This document shows positions 8,923 to 18,297 of a DNA stretch of 64,000 nt, one piece after another. The translations under genes were made by a program, and so were the position numbers. The DNA lies in the NCBI RefSeq assembly GCF_009734425.1, contig NZ_CP046455.1:2914001-2978000 (forward strand). The letters are read 5' to 3'. Under the pieces are notes generated by a model, which saw only the letters and a list, made by a program, of their open reading frames with translations, did no database searches and was not told the DNA's origin. Origin of the DNA: Corynebacterium occultum. Lineage in GTDB: Bacteria; Actinomycetota; Actinomycetes; Mycobacteriales; Mycobacteriaceae. Positions within the stretch are counted from its first letter, which is position 1; each line of letters starts with the position of its first letter.

Positions 8923-10293
8923 ATGGATTCACGTGGCAGCGACGAACAGCGCAGACGGATCCCCCGGGGCGAACGCCCCCGCGGGGATTTCCGCTCACCC
9001 CCCAGCTCCCGTGACCGGGGGAAAGCAGGCGAGCCGGGTGAGTTCGCCCGGGACAGTCAGGGACGTCCCATCGTGGACCGTTTCGGCCGGCCGGTGCGCA
9101 ACCGCCCCCGCCCCGGCGGTGTCCCGGGAAGCACCCCGCGTCCTTCTGCCACCGGCAGCGGCGGCGGCAGCGGCGGCACCCCACCCCGGCGGCGCCCACC
9201 GCGACGTCGCGAAGCAGCCCAACCCACCCGCTTCGAAGCCCCCCAGGCAGAACCCCAACGACCCCGGCAGTACATCCCCACCCACCAACCCCCACACCAG
9301 CAACCACCGCAACCTTCCCAGCAACCCCTGCACCAGCAGCAGGCCACCCCACCGCGCCGACGCCCCCCGCGCAAAAGACGCGGCCTCCGACTCCCCAGAT
9401 CCGGCTGCCTGACCCCTTTCATCGGGATCCTCGTGGTCATCCTGGTGCTCGTGGGAGCCACCACCTTATGGGCGGACTCCAAGCTCACCAGGGTGGAGGC
9501 CACCCCGGAAAACCAGGTCTCCAACACCGCCGGCACCAACTGGCTCCTCGTCGGCTCGGACTCCCGCGCCGGGTTGAGTGAGGAGGAGACACTCGAGCTG
9601 GGCACCGGTGGAGACATCGGGGTGGGACGCACCGACACCATCATGCTGCTGCACATCCCCACCACCGGTTCCGCCCGGCTGGTGTCCCTGCCCCGGGACT
9701 CCTATGTGGAGATCCCCGGCTACGGCATGAACAAGATCAATGCGGCCTTCACCTTCGGTGGTCCGCAGCTGCTGGCGGAGACGGTGGAGTTGAGCACCGG
9801 GTTGCGCGTCGACCATTACGCCGAGATCGGCATGGGTGGGCTGGCCCGCATCGTGGACTCCATCGGCGGCATCGAGATGTGTGTGGATGAGGCCATCCAG
9901 GATCCCTTGGCGAACCTGGACATCCAGGCTGGTTGCCAGGAGTTCGACGGGGCCGCCGCGCTGGGTTATGTCCGCACCCGCGCCACTGCCCTGGGAGATC
10001 TGGACCGCGTGGAACGCCAGCGTGAGTTCTTCGCCGCCCTGCTGGACAAGGTGACCTCCGCCGGGACCATCGCCAACCCCTTCCGGCTGATCCCCCTGGT
10101 CTCTGACACCGCCTCCACATTCACCGTCGGTGATAATGACCATGTGTGGCACCTGGCACGTGTGGCGCTGGCGATGCGTTCCGGGGTGGGGACCGAGACT
10201 GTGCCCTTCGCCGGTTTCGCCGACTATGACGTGGGCAATGTGGTGCTCTGGGATCCGGCCGGTGCCGAGGCCCTCTGGTCCTCCATGCGTTAA
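8923..10293 (+). CDS. lcpA: LytR-CpsA-Psr family cell-wall ligase
   Basis: 456 residues. Residues 1-150 are a cytoplasmic, Pro/Arg/Gln-rich disordered tail; a single membrane span (FIGILVVILVLVGATTLWA) follows at about 166-184; the LCP domain occupies about 200-370 with SDSRAG, GRTDTIMLLHI, LVSLPRDSYVEIPG and YVRTRATALGDLDRVERQ, which carry the conserved Asp/Arg residues that bind polyprenyl-pyrophosphate. LCP proteins attach arabinogalactan to peptidoglycan in Corynebacterium. The position between amidase and glpQ matches C. glutamicum lcpA. Confidence 0.9.
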   Translation: MDSRGSDEQRRRIPRGERPRGDFRSPPSSRDRGKAGEPGEFARDSQGRPIVDRFGRPVRNRPRPGGVPGSTPRPSATGSGGGSGGTPPRRRPPRRREAAQPTRFEAPQAEPQRPRQYIPTHQPPHQQPPQPSQQPLHQQQATPPRRRPPRKRRGLRLPRSGCLTPFIGILVVILVLVGATTLWADSKLTRVEATPENQVSNTAGTNWLLVGSDSRAGLSEEETLELGTGGDIGVGRTDTIMLLHIPTTGSARLVSLPRDSYVEIPGYGMNKINAAFTFGGPQLLAETVELSTGLRVDHYAEIGMGGLARIVDSIGGIEMCVDEAIQDPLANLDIQAGCQEFDGAAALGYVRTRATALGDLDRVERQREFFAALLDKVTSAGTIANPFRLIPLVSDTASTFTVGDNDHVWHLARVALAMRSGVGTETVPFAGFADYDVGNVVLWDPAGAEALWSSMR

Positions 10294-10348
10294 CCCCCTC
10301 CTCCGGGGGCCGCATGCCCTGAACTGGCCCCCACCGGGGTGGACAGAA

Positions 10349-10395
10349 CATCCCCCCTGTCTCAGTCCGTGAAGGACCGGGGCAGGGGGGGGATG
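10349..10395. terminator. hairpin between convergent lcpA and DUF5926 gene
   Basis: CATCCCCCCTG and CAGGGGGGGATG pair across a 23-nt loop that can itself fold (AGTCC/GGACC). It sits between the two convergent stops and probably terminates both. Confidence 0.55.
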
Positions 10396-10424
10396 ACTGT
10401 TGGGTTCAGGGAGGTGGGTGCCGC

Positions 10425-11345
10425 CTAGCGGATGGTGACCTGGCGGGACTTGATGTTCTGCAGCTGCTTGTGCTCATCGCTGCTGAGCTGGGCATCATTG
10501 TCCAACTCTGCGGCGATGGCCTCGTTCACGCGCTTGAGCTCATCACCGTAGGTGTCGGCGGCGCGCTCCGGATCCAGGTCGAAGACCGGGACGATGACAC
10601 CGTGGGTGCGGAAGACACCGGCGAACTTGGTGCCCTCGCCCAGGTTCAGCTCCTGGCGGGCAGCCACCCGTGCCAGAGCGTTGAGCAGGGAATTTTCCTC
10701 GGTGTCCGGGCGGACCCAACGGATGTGGGCCTTGCCGCCACCCGGGTTGACCCACCAGAGGGAGCCGGGGACATCGGTGGCCACGCGGCGGGAGGGGACG
10801 ACTGCATCATTGGCGGCCTGGAGGCTGGCCTGGACCTGCGGATCCAGGGTGATGCCCTCAGGCATCCACCAGTTGAAGTCATCGGCCTCGGTGATCTCGA
10901 GGGTGGCTTCGGTGTCCAGCAGTTCCCGCAGCTCCGGCTCGCTGCCATCCGCGGCGGTGGAACCCAGGGTCTCGCCCGGCTCGGCCTGCTTGACCCAGTT
11001 CAGGGCATAAGCCAGGTCGCGGCCCGGGTTCTGGGAATGGCTGCTGGCCTGGAGGGCGACGAAGGCCTCCCCGCCGTGCTCCGCATCGCGCACCAGTGCG
11101 GCACCGGCACCGGGCAGCACAGTGGCCAGGTAGACGGTGCGCTCGATGCCCTGCACCGGGAGCTTGGCGTAGGCGGCGGGAACGAATTCCTGCAGCGCAA
11201 CCAGGTCAGCTTCCATTGCGAAACCACCGAAGGGACGTGGGTCCTTCTCCAGTGCGGCCCGCTCAGCTGCGCGGGCAGCCAGCTTGGCCTGGCGGCGGCT
11301 CATGCCCTCGGGCAGATCCTCGTTCTTCTTGCTCTTCTTTGCCAT
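10425..11345 (-). CDS. DUF5926 family protein
   Basis: 306 residues starting MAKKSKKNEDLPEGMSRRQ; the first 40 residues are basic and likely flexible. The rest is an acidic, soluble domain with WWMPEG and SLWWVNPGGG blocks. It matches the actinobacterial DUF5926 family, whose function is unknown. The longer frame upstream is rejected because it runs into glpQ1. It lies 26 nt downstream of the glpQ1 stop on the same strand and may share its transcript. Confidence 0.75.
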   Translation of the reverse strand: MAKKSKKNEDLPEGMSRRQAKLAARAAERAALEKDPRPFGGFAMEADLVALQEFVPAAYAKLPVQGIERTVYLATVLPGAGAALVRDAEHGGEAFVALQASSHSQNPGRDLAYALNWVKQAEPGETLGSTAADGSEPELRELLDTEATLEITEADDFNWWMPEGITLDPQVQASLQAANDAVVPSRRVATDVPGSLWWVNPGGGKAHIRWVRPDTEENSLLNALARVAARQELNLGEGTKFAGVFRTHGVIVPVFDLDPERAADTYGDELKRVNEAIAAELDNDAQLSSDEHKQLQNIKSRQVTIR

Positions 11346-11371
11346 GGGTACCAAGATACCTGCCGGTTCCC

Positions 11372-12091
11372 TCAGTTGCGGGCCAACAGTGCCGCAGCAC
11401 GCCCCGGAACATTCGTGGCGAGCATGTCCACCCCCTGTTTCTTGGCCCAGCGGATGTCGGAGGCATTGTCCACCGTCCAGACATAGGTGGGTAGCCCCCA
11501 CTTCCCGATGAACTCCGGGTTTTTCCGGGCCCGTTCCACCGAGATCCCCAGGCCGGTGGGGTGCCCCACGAAATTCGGCACCGGGTTCAACCACTTCTCC
11601 CAGGAGCGACGCAGATGGATCCGGTCGAGCTGGGGTGCCATCTCCTTCATCCAGGTGATGGAGGAGGCGGCGAAGCTGATGATGTGGATCCGCGGGTCGA
11701 AGAGCAGACCGTGATAGCGCAGTCTCAGCACCACCTGCTCCTCCAGGATCCGGGAGAAGCGCACGGGGTGCTTGGTTTCAATGTAGAGGTGCTTGTCCTC
11801 ATATTGGACGAGCATCTCCAACAACTCATCGAGGGTCAGCACCGACTGCTTCATCGCCTCGGTGCCGAAGTTGTAGCCCCGCAGCTGCTGCAGCGTCAGC
11901 TCCGACACCCTGCCCCGACCATCGGCAACCCGGTCGATGATGGGGTCGTGAACGCACACCACGATGCCGTCCTTGCTGAGCCTCACATCCGTCTCCACCC
12001 CGTGGATATCTAATTCCAGGGCCTTGGCGAAGGCGATCTCGGTCAGCTCCGGGTAGAGCGAGGACAACCCGCGGTGGGCGATCAGTTTCAT
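11372..12091 (-). CDS. glpQ1: glycerophosphodiester phosphodiesterase
   Basis: 239 residues, family-typical length. It hydrolyses glycerophosphodiesters to glycerol-3-phosphate and an alcohol. It begins MKLIAHRG, the catalytic AHRG motif, then ELDIHGVETDVRLSKDG (metal ligands) and HDPIIDRV. There is no signal peptide, so it is cytoplasmic. Its ATG overlaps the pyk2-like stop (ATGA). In C. glutamicum gntP lies between glpQ1 and pyk2; here that gene is absent and the two genes are coupled. Confidence 0.92.
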   Translation of the reverse strand: MKLIAHRGLSSLYPELTEIAFAKALELDIHGVETDVRLSKDGIVVCVHDPIIDRVADGRGRVSELTLQQLRGYNFGTEAMKQSVLTLDELLEMLVQYEDKHLYIETKHPVRFSRILEEQVVLRLRYHGLLFDPRIHIISFAASSITWMKEMAPQLDRIHLRRSWEKWLNPVPNFVGHPTGLGISVERARKNPEFIGKWGLPTYVWTVDNASDIRWAKKQGVDMLATNVPGRAAALLARN

Positions 12092-13941
12092 TGTTCAGAA
12101 CCCCAGCTCTTGATGCGGCGCAGCAGCATCCGGTTCTTACGCTGGGAGGCCCCCAGGGTCTGGGACAGGGAGTTCAGGATGTGGATGGCGTCGTTGATGT
12201 AGGGGCCCTTGTTCAGCATCACGGCCTCGGCGCGCAGGGCGTAGGCAGCGTCGGTGATCTCGGCGCGTGCCGGCAGGCCGGTCTTGGCCAGGTTCTCCAG
12301 CACCTGGGTGGCCATGATGGTGGGCACATGGGCAGCCTCCGCGATGGACATGATCAGGCGCGGCACCTCCGCCATCCGCTCAAAACCGAGTTCCACGGCC
12401 AGGTCACCGCGGGCCACCATCACCCCGAGGTTGGCATGCCGCATCCCCTCCAGCAGGATCCCCGGCAGACCCTCATAACCCGGAATGGTCTCGATCTTGA
12501 GCACGATCCCCAGGTTGCGCACCCCCTCCGGGTCCTCCGACTCCTGGGCGATCTGCTCCAGGGTGTCCAGCAGGAAGCTCACATCCCCGGCGTTACGGAT
12601 GAAGGAGATATCCGCGATATCAGCGTGCTGGGCCACAAATCGCAGGTGGGCGATGTCATCGGCGGTGAGACTCGGCAGCGGCAGATCGGTCTCGGGCAGG
12701 TTGATGCCCTTGTAGGCCGCCAATTTGGTACCGCCCGGCTTGGCTCGGATGATGTCCAGCTCCACCTCGCGGTAACCGTTCTTATTGAGACGCTTATCGA
12801 CGGCCTTGGCCGCGATCGCGCCATCATCGAAGAGGACGTTCTGCCCCACCTCGATCGCCTCGACGGCTTCCGGCAGGGTGCAGCTGATCACCGGTGGTTC
12901 CTGGGAAGGGTCACAGGGGGTCTGTTCGGCGCTGAGCACCAGCTGGTCGCCAACCTCGAGCCGCAGGTTCTGCTCCAGGGGTTCCACCCCATGGACCCGG
13001 CTCTTCTCGAAGTCATGCTCCAGCAGGGTGGAGGTGGAGATATAGGCGTTCTGGTGTCCCTCTGCCAGCACCGCCCCCTCCGCCACCCGGGTGACGGTGA
13101 ACTGGCGGCGGGAGTCACGGACATCCACCAGACTGATCCGGGAGCCCTCCTCCAGCTTCTCGAACCAGGCCGGATCCACCTGCAGCTCCAGGGTGGGGCG
13201 GCCCGGCAACTCCGGGGCCTCGGGGGCTTCCTGCCCGGCGGGGGAAAGCCAGAGCTTGGCCAGGGAGGTGACCTCACCGGCTTCGGTGCGGGTGACCCGG
13301 GCGCGGTTCACCGCGGGGCCCGGCTCAATCTCACCGGTACGGACCTTCGGCCCCGCCAGGTCCATGGCCACCCTGACCTCACGGCCGACCTCCGCAGCTG
13401 CGGCGCGGACATGGTCGATCATCCCCTGCCAGGCCTGTTCATCATCGTGGGCACAGTTGATCCGGGCGACCTCCATGCCAGCCTCCACGAAACCCCGGAC
13501 CAGTTCCGGGTCGGTGGCCGCCTCGGCAGGCAGGGTCACCATGATGCGGGAGTGGGTGTTGTCATCAGCTTTCCCGAGCAGGAGATCCGCATGATCCTCG
13601 AGGATCTCATCAGCCCGGGAAAAGGCATCCTCGGATGCCTCCCAGGGTTTCTCCTGCGGTTGACCACCCAACGCCAGGGTCACCGCACGGGCAGCCTCAA
13701 GCCGGGCCTTCACCGCCGGTTCGGTGGTGGTCAGCCGGGTGGCACCGATCTGGGTGAGCTCGGACTGCAGCTCCCGGATGTCGAGGGTGCGCAGACGGGC
13801 GTAGTGAACCAGGTTGATGGCACCGTCACGATGGGCCGGGGCCACCGCATCAATTTCCGCAGCGTGGTTGGCCACCTCCTCATCCAGGGCGGCGAGCAGT
13901 TCATCAATCTGCGAAATAATCTTTTCGAGCCTCGGGTCCAC
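12088..13941 (-). CDS. pyk2: pyruvate kinase-like protein with N-terminal extension (Pyk2 type)
   Basis: 617 residues. The first about 125 residues are a helical extension not found in canonical pyruvate kinase. The catalytic barrel follows with DLAGPKVRTG, an enlarged B domain, VLFDDGAIAAKAV, ISFIRNAGDV, LKIETIPG (catalytic Lys and acidic metal ligand) and MVARGDLAVELG. The ATQVLENL...PARAEITDAA block is present, but the C-terminal allosteric domain is missing. The normal N-terminal RRTKIV and MNFSHG are altered to HSRIMV and INCAHD. Length and synteny match C. glutamicum Pyk2. Activity as pyruvate kinase is uncertain. Confidence 0.85.
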   Translation of the reverse strand: MDPRLEKIISQIDELLAALDEEVANHAAEIDAVAPAHRDGAINLVHYARLRTLDIRELQSELTQIGATRLTTTEPAVKARLEAARAVTLALGGQPQEKPWEASEDAFSRADEILEDHADLLLGKADDNTHSRIMVTLPAEAATDPELVRGFVEAGMEVARINCAHDDEQAWQGMIDHVRAAAAEVGREVRVAMDLAGPKVRTGEIEPGPAVNRARVTRTEAGEVTSLAKLWLSPAGQEAPEAPELPGRPTLELQVDPAWFEKLEEGSRISLVDVRDSRRQFTVTRVAEGAVLAEGHQNAYISTSTLLEHDFEKSRVHGVEPLEQNLRLEVGDQLVLSAEQTPCDPSQEPPVISCTLPEAVEAIEVGQNVLFDDGAIAAKAVDKRLNKNGYREVELDIIRAKPGGTKLAAYKGINLPETDLPLPSLTADDIAHLRFVAQHADIADISFIRNAGDVSFLLDTLEQIAQESEDPEGVRNLGIVLKIETIPGYEGLPGILLEGMRHANLGVMVARGDLAVELGFERMAEVPRLIMSIAEAAHVPTIMATQVLENLAKTGLPARAEITDAAYALRAEAVMLNKGPYINDAIHILNSLSQTLGASQRKNRMLLRRIKSWGSEQ

Positions 13942-14176
13942 GGTGTTCTCATCGTCCTTCAGTTTGACGGAGTCAAAATTGCGGTATTCACTTCAGGTTC
14001 CATTCTGCCCGCATCCGGGGCGTTCGGCATGCCGAAAACGAAGTTCCTCCGGGGGACTTGGGGGCCATGCCCCAGAACAACACCGCGCATCTGCTCGAGC
14101 AGCACGCCGGACCTCCCCCTGGGGTGGTTGCCCCGAGGTGGCCCCCTCAGCCGCAGTTGAAACTGACACCCTGCGA

Positions 14177-14206
14177 AGGTGTGATTTATCTGCCACTATC
14201 ACACCT
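14177..14206. repeat. 9-bp inverted repeat touching the start codon of the next gene
   Basis: AGGTGTGAT (14177-14185) and ATCACACCT (14198-14206) are perfect arms separated by 12 bp, so half-site centres are 21 bp (two helix turns) apart. The right arm abuts the ATG at 14207. It may be an operator or an mRNA hairpin over the start. Confidence 0.55.
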
Positions 14207-16060
14207 ATGGCCAAACCAAGCCGCAATGAGCTGCTCCGAATGCTTCGCACCGGAGCACTTCGTGCCAGTGTCACCGGACTTCGTGGAGCTGTGATGGTGC
14301 TCGACATCGCCGCCGACATCTCCCCCGGCCTGCGGGTCACCCGCCGCCGACGCCTCCCCACCAACCTGGGTGCCGGTCTGCTCGGAGCGGAAATCACCTC
14401 CTGGATCGCCCTCTCCCCCTCCCTCCTGCCCCGCCGCTGGTGGCAGACCGCCGCCAATGTCGCGGTCTGCCAGGCCCTCGGACATGCCGCCCTGGCGGGG
14501 CTGACCTGGTCACTGGATCAGATCCCGGCGCGCTATCAGCGCCAGTTCAACACCGGGCTGACCGTTGCCTCCCGCAACACCACCCACCTGATGATCGCGG
14601 GGATGACGGCCTGGTTCACGGTCCGCAGTCTGCAGAACCAGCAGCGCGCCGCCGAGCTCATCGAGGATCCGGTGCGCCGCGGCTACCGGGAGGGGCTGCT
14701 GGGTCTGATCGTGGGCACCGCCGGTTATGGTGGCCTGCTCCTGCTCGGGGAAACCGCGCAGTACACCACGGACCGGGTCACCTCTTTCCTGGGACGATGG
14801 CTACCGGGGTGGGTGGGGTGGCCGATCGCGGCCGGCGGCGCCACCTATCTGCTGATCCTGCTCAGCAATAAGGTGGTGCTGCGCCGCCTGATCGCCGACA
14901 TCACCCGCCAGGCGGAGGAACTGAACAAGGCGGTGTTCCCGGGCACCAGTCAGCCCTGGGAACCGGAGCGTTCGGGTAGCCCCTGGTCCCTGGAACCCTG
15001 GCATGCGGTGGGCTCCCAGGGCCGCGCCCTGCTTTCCGGGGGTCCCCGGGCCCGGGACATCACCCAGGTCACCGGGCTCCCCCCGGATGAGGTGCATGAG
15101 CCGATCCGGATTTTCGCGGGCCTGGTGCGGGGCCGCAGCCTGGCGGCCACCGCCGATGTGGTGCTGGCGGAGATGGACCGCACCGGGGCCTTCCACCGGG
15201 ACACCCTGGTGATCCACACCTCCACCGGCACCGGTTGGATCACGGACTGGGGGATGTCCGCGGTGGAATTCCTCACCGGCGGCAACTGCGCCACCATGTC
15301 GATGCAGTATTCCTTCATCACCAGCGCAGTCAGCTACTACATCGACCATGACACCCCGGTGCAGGCCGCCCGGATCCTGATCGAGAAGATCCTGGCCCGG
15401 GTGGAGCAGATGCCGAACCCACCGAAGGTCTATGTGACCGGGGAGTCCCTCGGCGCCTACGGCACCTGCGCGGTGTTCGAGGATCTGGATGATCTGCTGG
15501 CACGCACCGACGGCGCGGTGTTCACCGGCGCCCCACGCTTCACCGACATGATCCAGTCCCTGACCGCACAGCGGGACGCCGGCTCCCCGGAACGGCTGCC
15601 GGTGATCGATGGTGGAAGCCATGTCCGTTTCGTGGCCCACCCAGCCCACCTGAACCATGACTTCGCCGGCCTGCCCTACAAGAACGCCTGGCAACACCCC
15701 AGGGTGGTCATCGGCCAGCATGCCTCCGACCCCGTGGTGTGGTGGGATCTTCCGCTGCTCTACCGGCGCCCCGACTGGCTGCGAGAGAAAGGTTCCCGCG
15801 GGGTGGCGGCCCCGGCTGCCCAACATCTGGATGTGCCACCCGGTTTCCGCTGGTTCCCCTTCGTCAGTGGTTGGCAGGTGGGCCTGGACCTGGCGATGTC
15901 CATCAAGACCCCAGGGCTGCACGGCCATAACTATCACGGGGAGTTCATGTCCTACTGGGCGGCGGTGCTGGGCACCCGGCATGGCATCCCGGTGCGGCTG
16001 ACCCCGGCCATGGAACGCCGGGCGGTGACATGGATCGGGCAGAACACGGTGCGTCGCTAA
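14207..16060 (+). CDS. membrane alpha/beta-hydrolase (DUF2319 / Abhydrolase_9 type)
   Basis: 617 residues. The N-terminal third has four to five membrane segments (about residues 40-250). The C-terminal domain is an alpha/beta hydrolase with the nucleophile elbow GESLGAYG near residue 412 and a late histidine in LHGHNYHGEF. A WITDWGMSAVEFLTGG block is typical of this actinobacterial family of membrane hydrolases. The frame extends far upstream, but MAKPSRNELL at 14207 is the first start past the inverted repeat. Substrate unknown; an envelope-lipid role is inference. Confidence 0.8.
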   Translation: MAKPSRNELLRMLRTGALRASVTGLRGAVMVLDIAADISPGLRVTRRRRLPTNLGAGLLGAEITSWIALSPSLLPRRWWQTAANVAVCQALGHAALAGLTWSLDQIPARYQRQFNTGLTVASRNTTHLMIAGMTAWFTVRSLQNQQRAAELIEDPVRRGYREGLLGLIVGTAGYGGLLLLGETAQYTTDRVTSFLGRWLPGWVGWPIAAGGATYLLILLSNKVVLRRLIADITRQAEELNKAVFPGTSQPWEPERSGSPWSLEPWHAVGSQGRALLSGGPRARDITQVTGLPPDEVHEPIRIFAGLVRGRSLAATADVVLAEMDRTGAFHRDTLVIHTSTGTGWITDWGMSAVEFLTGGNCATMSMQYSFITSAVSYYIDHDTPVQAARILIEKILARVEQMPNPPKVYVTGESLGAYGTCAVFEDLDDLLARTDGAVFTGAPRFTDMIQSLTAQRDAGSPERLPVIDGGSHVRFVAHPAHLNHDFAGLPYKNAWQHPRVVIGQHASDPVVWWDLPLLYRRPDWLREKGSRGVAAPAAQHLDVPPGFRWFPFVSGWQVGLDLAMSIKTPGLHGHNYHGEFMSYWAAVLGTRHGIPVRLTPAMERRAVTWIGQNTVRR

Positions 16061-16069
16061 GCGCGGGCG

Positions 16070-16580
16070 GGCTGCACCTCCCTGAGCTGCGCGCCGCCAA
16101 AGGGCCAAAACCACAGGCCGCGGTAGATGCTCCCACCCCTTGGAAGGGGCTATGACCGCGAGATGGGCAACCACTCGAGATAGGGCCAGCATCGCCGCTT
16201 CACGACGCCCCTCCCAGGTGCCATTGGCGATCGCATGATCACCCCAGGTCACCACCCAGGGCAGTGCCACATGCACGGCCCGCTCCGCAATATCACGGTA
16301 GGCGCTGAAATAACCCGACTCGTAGTTGACGCAGGAGCTCACCACCAGACGCAGCGCGCCGGGGTCAACATCAGCGGCCGGTGAGGTCCCTGGTGGTGAC
16401 CACGAAGCGGAAGTAGTACACCTGCGTCGGTTGCAGTCCCCAGACCTCCACCTGGCTGGTGTGGTCCGTGGCGGTGGTGGCGGTGACTTCACCGCGGGTG
16501 ATGGTTTCCCCGAACTCCGGGGTGGTGGTCACTTCCCAGACGAGGGGCACCGCCGCCGTCACACCGAGGGCAAAAGAGCT
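16070..16580 (-). pseudogene. decayed alkaline phosphatase D (PhoD) remnant
   Basis: Pieces of PhoD can be read in shifting frames. First VPLVWEVTTTPEFG...VWGLQPTQVYYFRFVV, the N-terminal PhoD fold. After an apparent extra G in a GGG run, LRLVVSSCVNYESGYFSAYRD (the metal-site Cys block) follows. A direct jump leads to LPWVVTWGDHAIANG (normally WDDHE), then another frame change to YLEWLPISRS and a stop. The GDYIYEY metal-binding section, both ends and the downstream active site are missing. Clearly non-functional. Confidence 0.75.
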
Positions 16581-16651
16581 GCTATTTCACGCACGCTTCA
16601 TACCTGGTGCCGGAAGTTGAATCCCAGGGGGTCACGCCCCCCTTGGTCCGA

Positions 16652-17326
16652 CTAGGCAGACACCGGGCCGCAGGCCACACCGGTGGAGTGGTGCGGGCAG
16701 TAACCGTTCGGCACCTTGTGCAGGTACTGCTGGTGTTCGTCCTCGGCCAGGAAGTACTTCCCCGAGGGGGTTTCGCTGAGCTGCCTGACCTCGGTGGTGA
16801 TCTTCCCGAAGCCATGTTCCGCCAGACGCTGACCGTAGTGTTCGACGATGCGGGAGACCTGCTCGGCCTCCGCTGCGGCATCCTCACCGAGGGTGAAGAT
16901 GGCGGAACGGTACTGGGTGCCCACATCATTGCCCTGGCGGTAACCCTGGGTCGGGTCATGGGCTTCCATGGCGATGATCACCAGCTGCTCCAGGGACACC
17001 TTCGCCGGGTCATAGACCACTTCGACCACCTCGGTGTGGTTGGTGCGGCCGGTACAGGTCTCCCGGTAGGTGGGGTTCTCGGTGACACCACCGGCGAAAC
17101 CGACGGAGGTGGATTCCACGCCCTCGGTCTCCCAGTAGATCTTCTCCACACCCCAGTAGCAGCCGATGCCGATGATCACTGATTTCTGGTGGGGCAACCA
17201 GGGCCCGGTGATGGGGGTGCCCAGCACCGCATGCGGCCTCGGGTTCGGCAGCACCGGGTGGGAGCCACCCTTGAGGGCCTCATTCTCCGGAACAAGTTCT
17301 GGGGTTCGGGCAAATAACCATCCCAT
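16652..17326 (-). CDS. msrA: peptide-methionine (S)-S-oxide reductase
   Basis: 224 residues. It repairs oxidised methionine. The catalytic cysteine is in GCYWGVEKIYW (usual form GCFWG; Tyr for Phe is a mild change), followed by SVGFAGG and GRTNHTEVVEVVYDP. A C-terminal cysteine pair (GYCPHHSTGVACG) probably resolves the disulfide. The start at 17326 has TAGGAG 8 nt upstream. Its neighbour sodA is divergent, forming an oxidative-stress pair as in C. glutamicum. Confidence 0.95.
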   Translation of the reverse strand: MGWLFARTPELVPENEALKGGSHPVLPNPRPHAVLGTPITGPWLPHQKSVIIGIGCYWGVEKIYWETEGVESTSVGFAGGVTENPTYRETCTGRTNHTEVVEVVYDPAKVSLEQLVIIAMEAHDPTQGYRQGNDVGTQYRSAIFTLGEDAAAEAEQVSRIVEHYGQRLAEHGFGKITTEVRQLSETPSGKYFLAEDEHQQYLHKVPNGYCPHHSTGVACGPVSA

Positions 17327-17519
17327 GAGTGCAACTCCTAAATTCGGTGGGTATTTCTCTCGGGCAGCATCAGGCAGTGAGGGTTCTCCCCTGCTCCAAC
17401 GCCTTGTCCCCCGACTCTATTCCGCTGCCGGGGGTCTCTGCCGCCCACCGGAGGGCGGGGCGCAGGGCGAACGGGGGCACCATTCGACTGGGGTTGTGCG
17501 GCAGCTCGCATTTATTTCA

Positions 17520-17547
17520 TTGCTGAATCCCCGAACTTGCCTATCAT
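17520..17547 (+). promoter_or_regulatory. sodA promoter
   Basis: TTGCTG (17520-17525) and TATCAT (17542-17547) are separated by 16 bp. The transcript would carry a leader of about 55 nt with the ribosome site GAAAGG before the ATG at 17612. Confidence 0.5.
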
Positions 17548-17611
17548 GGAGTCAAGCGCGGTGAGGGTCACAGATCCTCGGCCGCGGTAACTTAGACGAA
17601 AGGTTTTACAC

Positions 17612-18214
17612 ATGGCTGTTTACGAGCTTCCGGAACTGGATTACGCCTACGACGCACTCGAGCCGCACATCGCCGCCGAGATCATGGAGCTGCACCACTC
17701 CAAGCACCACGCCACCTACGTCGGCGGTGCCAACGCAGCCCTCGAGGCACTGGAGAAGGCACGCGAGGAGGGCACCAACCCGGACCAGATCCGCGCACTG
17801 TCCAAGAACCTGGCCTTTAACCTCGGTGGCCACACCAACCACTCCATCTTCTGGAAGAACCTCTCCCCCAACGGTGGCGGCGAGCCCACCGGCGAGCTGG
17901 CTGAGGCCATCAACCGTGACTTCGGCTCCTTCGCCAAGTTCCAGGACCACTTCAACTCCGCCGCACTGGGCCTGCAGGGCTCCGGCTGGGCCGTCCTGGG
18001 CTACGACCACATCGCAGGTCGTCTGGTCATCGAGCAGCTGACCGACCAGCAGGGCAACATCTCCATCGACATCACCCCGCTGCTGATGCTCGACATGTGG
18101 GAGCACGCCTTCTACCTGCAGTACAAGAACGTCAAGGCCGACTACGTCAAGGCCGTCTGGAACGTCTTCAACTGGGAAGACGTCGCCGCACGTTACGCTT
18201 CCGCCGCCAAGTAA
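17612..18214 (+). CDS. sodA: superoxide dismutase (Mn/Fe type)
   Basis: 200 residues. It dismutates superoxide in the cytoplasm (no signal peptide). Metal ligands are His28 in [12 protein letters not shown] with gateway Tyr36, His in [10 protein letters not shown], and Asp/His in [11 protein letters not shown]. The GG in the FNLGGHTNH block and the overall sequence favour manganese. Codon usage is strongly biased to C-ending codons, suggesting high expression. Two strong hairpins follow the stop. Confidence 0.97.
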   Translation: MAVYELPELDYAYDALEPHIAAEIMELHHSKHHATYVGGANAALEALEKAREEGTNPDQIRALSKNLAFNLGGHTNHSIFWKNLSPNGGGEPTGELAEAINRDFGSFAKFQDHFNSAALGLQGSGWAVLGYDHIAGRLVIEQLTDQQGNISIDITPLLMLDMWEHAFYLQYKNVKADYVKAVWNVFNWEDVAARYASAAK

Positions 18215-18221
18215 GCACCCC

Positions 18222-18253
18222 CTCCCCGGGGGCGCTGTAGCGCCCCCGGGGAG
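18222..18253 (+). terminator. GC-rich hairpin after sodA
   Basis: A perfect 14-bp stem (CTCCCCGGGGGCGC / GCGCCCCCGGGGAG) with TGTA loop starts 7 nt after the sodA stop. Confidence 0.7.
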
Positions 18254-18259
18254 GTACAC

Positions 18260-18297
18260 ATGCCTGTTCTCGTTGAGAGAACAGGCATTTTGCTTTT
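18260..18297 (+). terminator. Rho-independent terminator of sodA
   Basis: A 12-bp perfect stem (ATGCCTGTTCTC / GAGAACAGGCAT) with loop GTTGA is followed by TTTTGCTTTT, a textbook intrinsic terminator directly behind the first hairpin. Confidence 0.85.

Noticed and set aside
14181..14203. GlxR (CRP-type) site TGTGA...TCACA
   Set aside because: The half sites are separated by 14 bp instead of the required 6.
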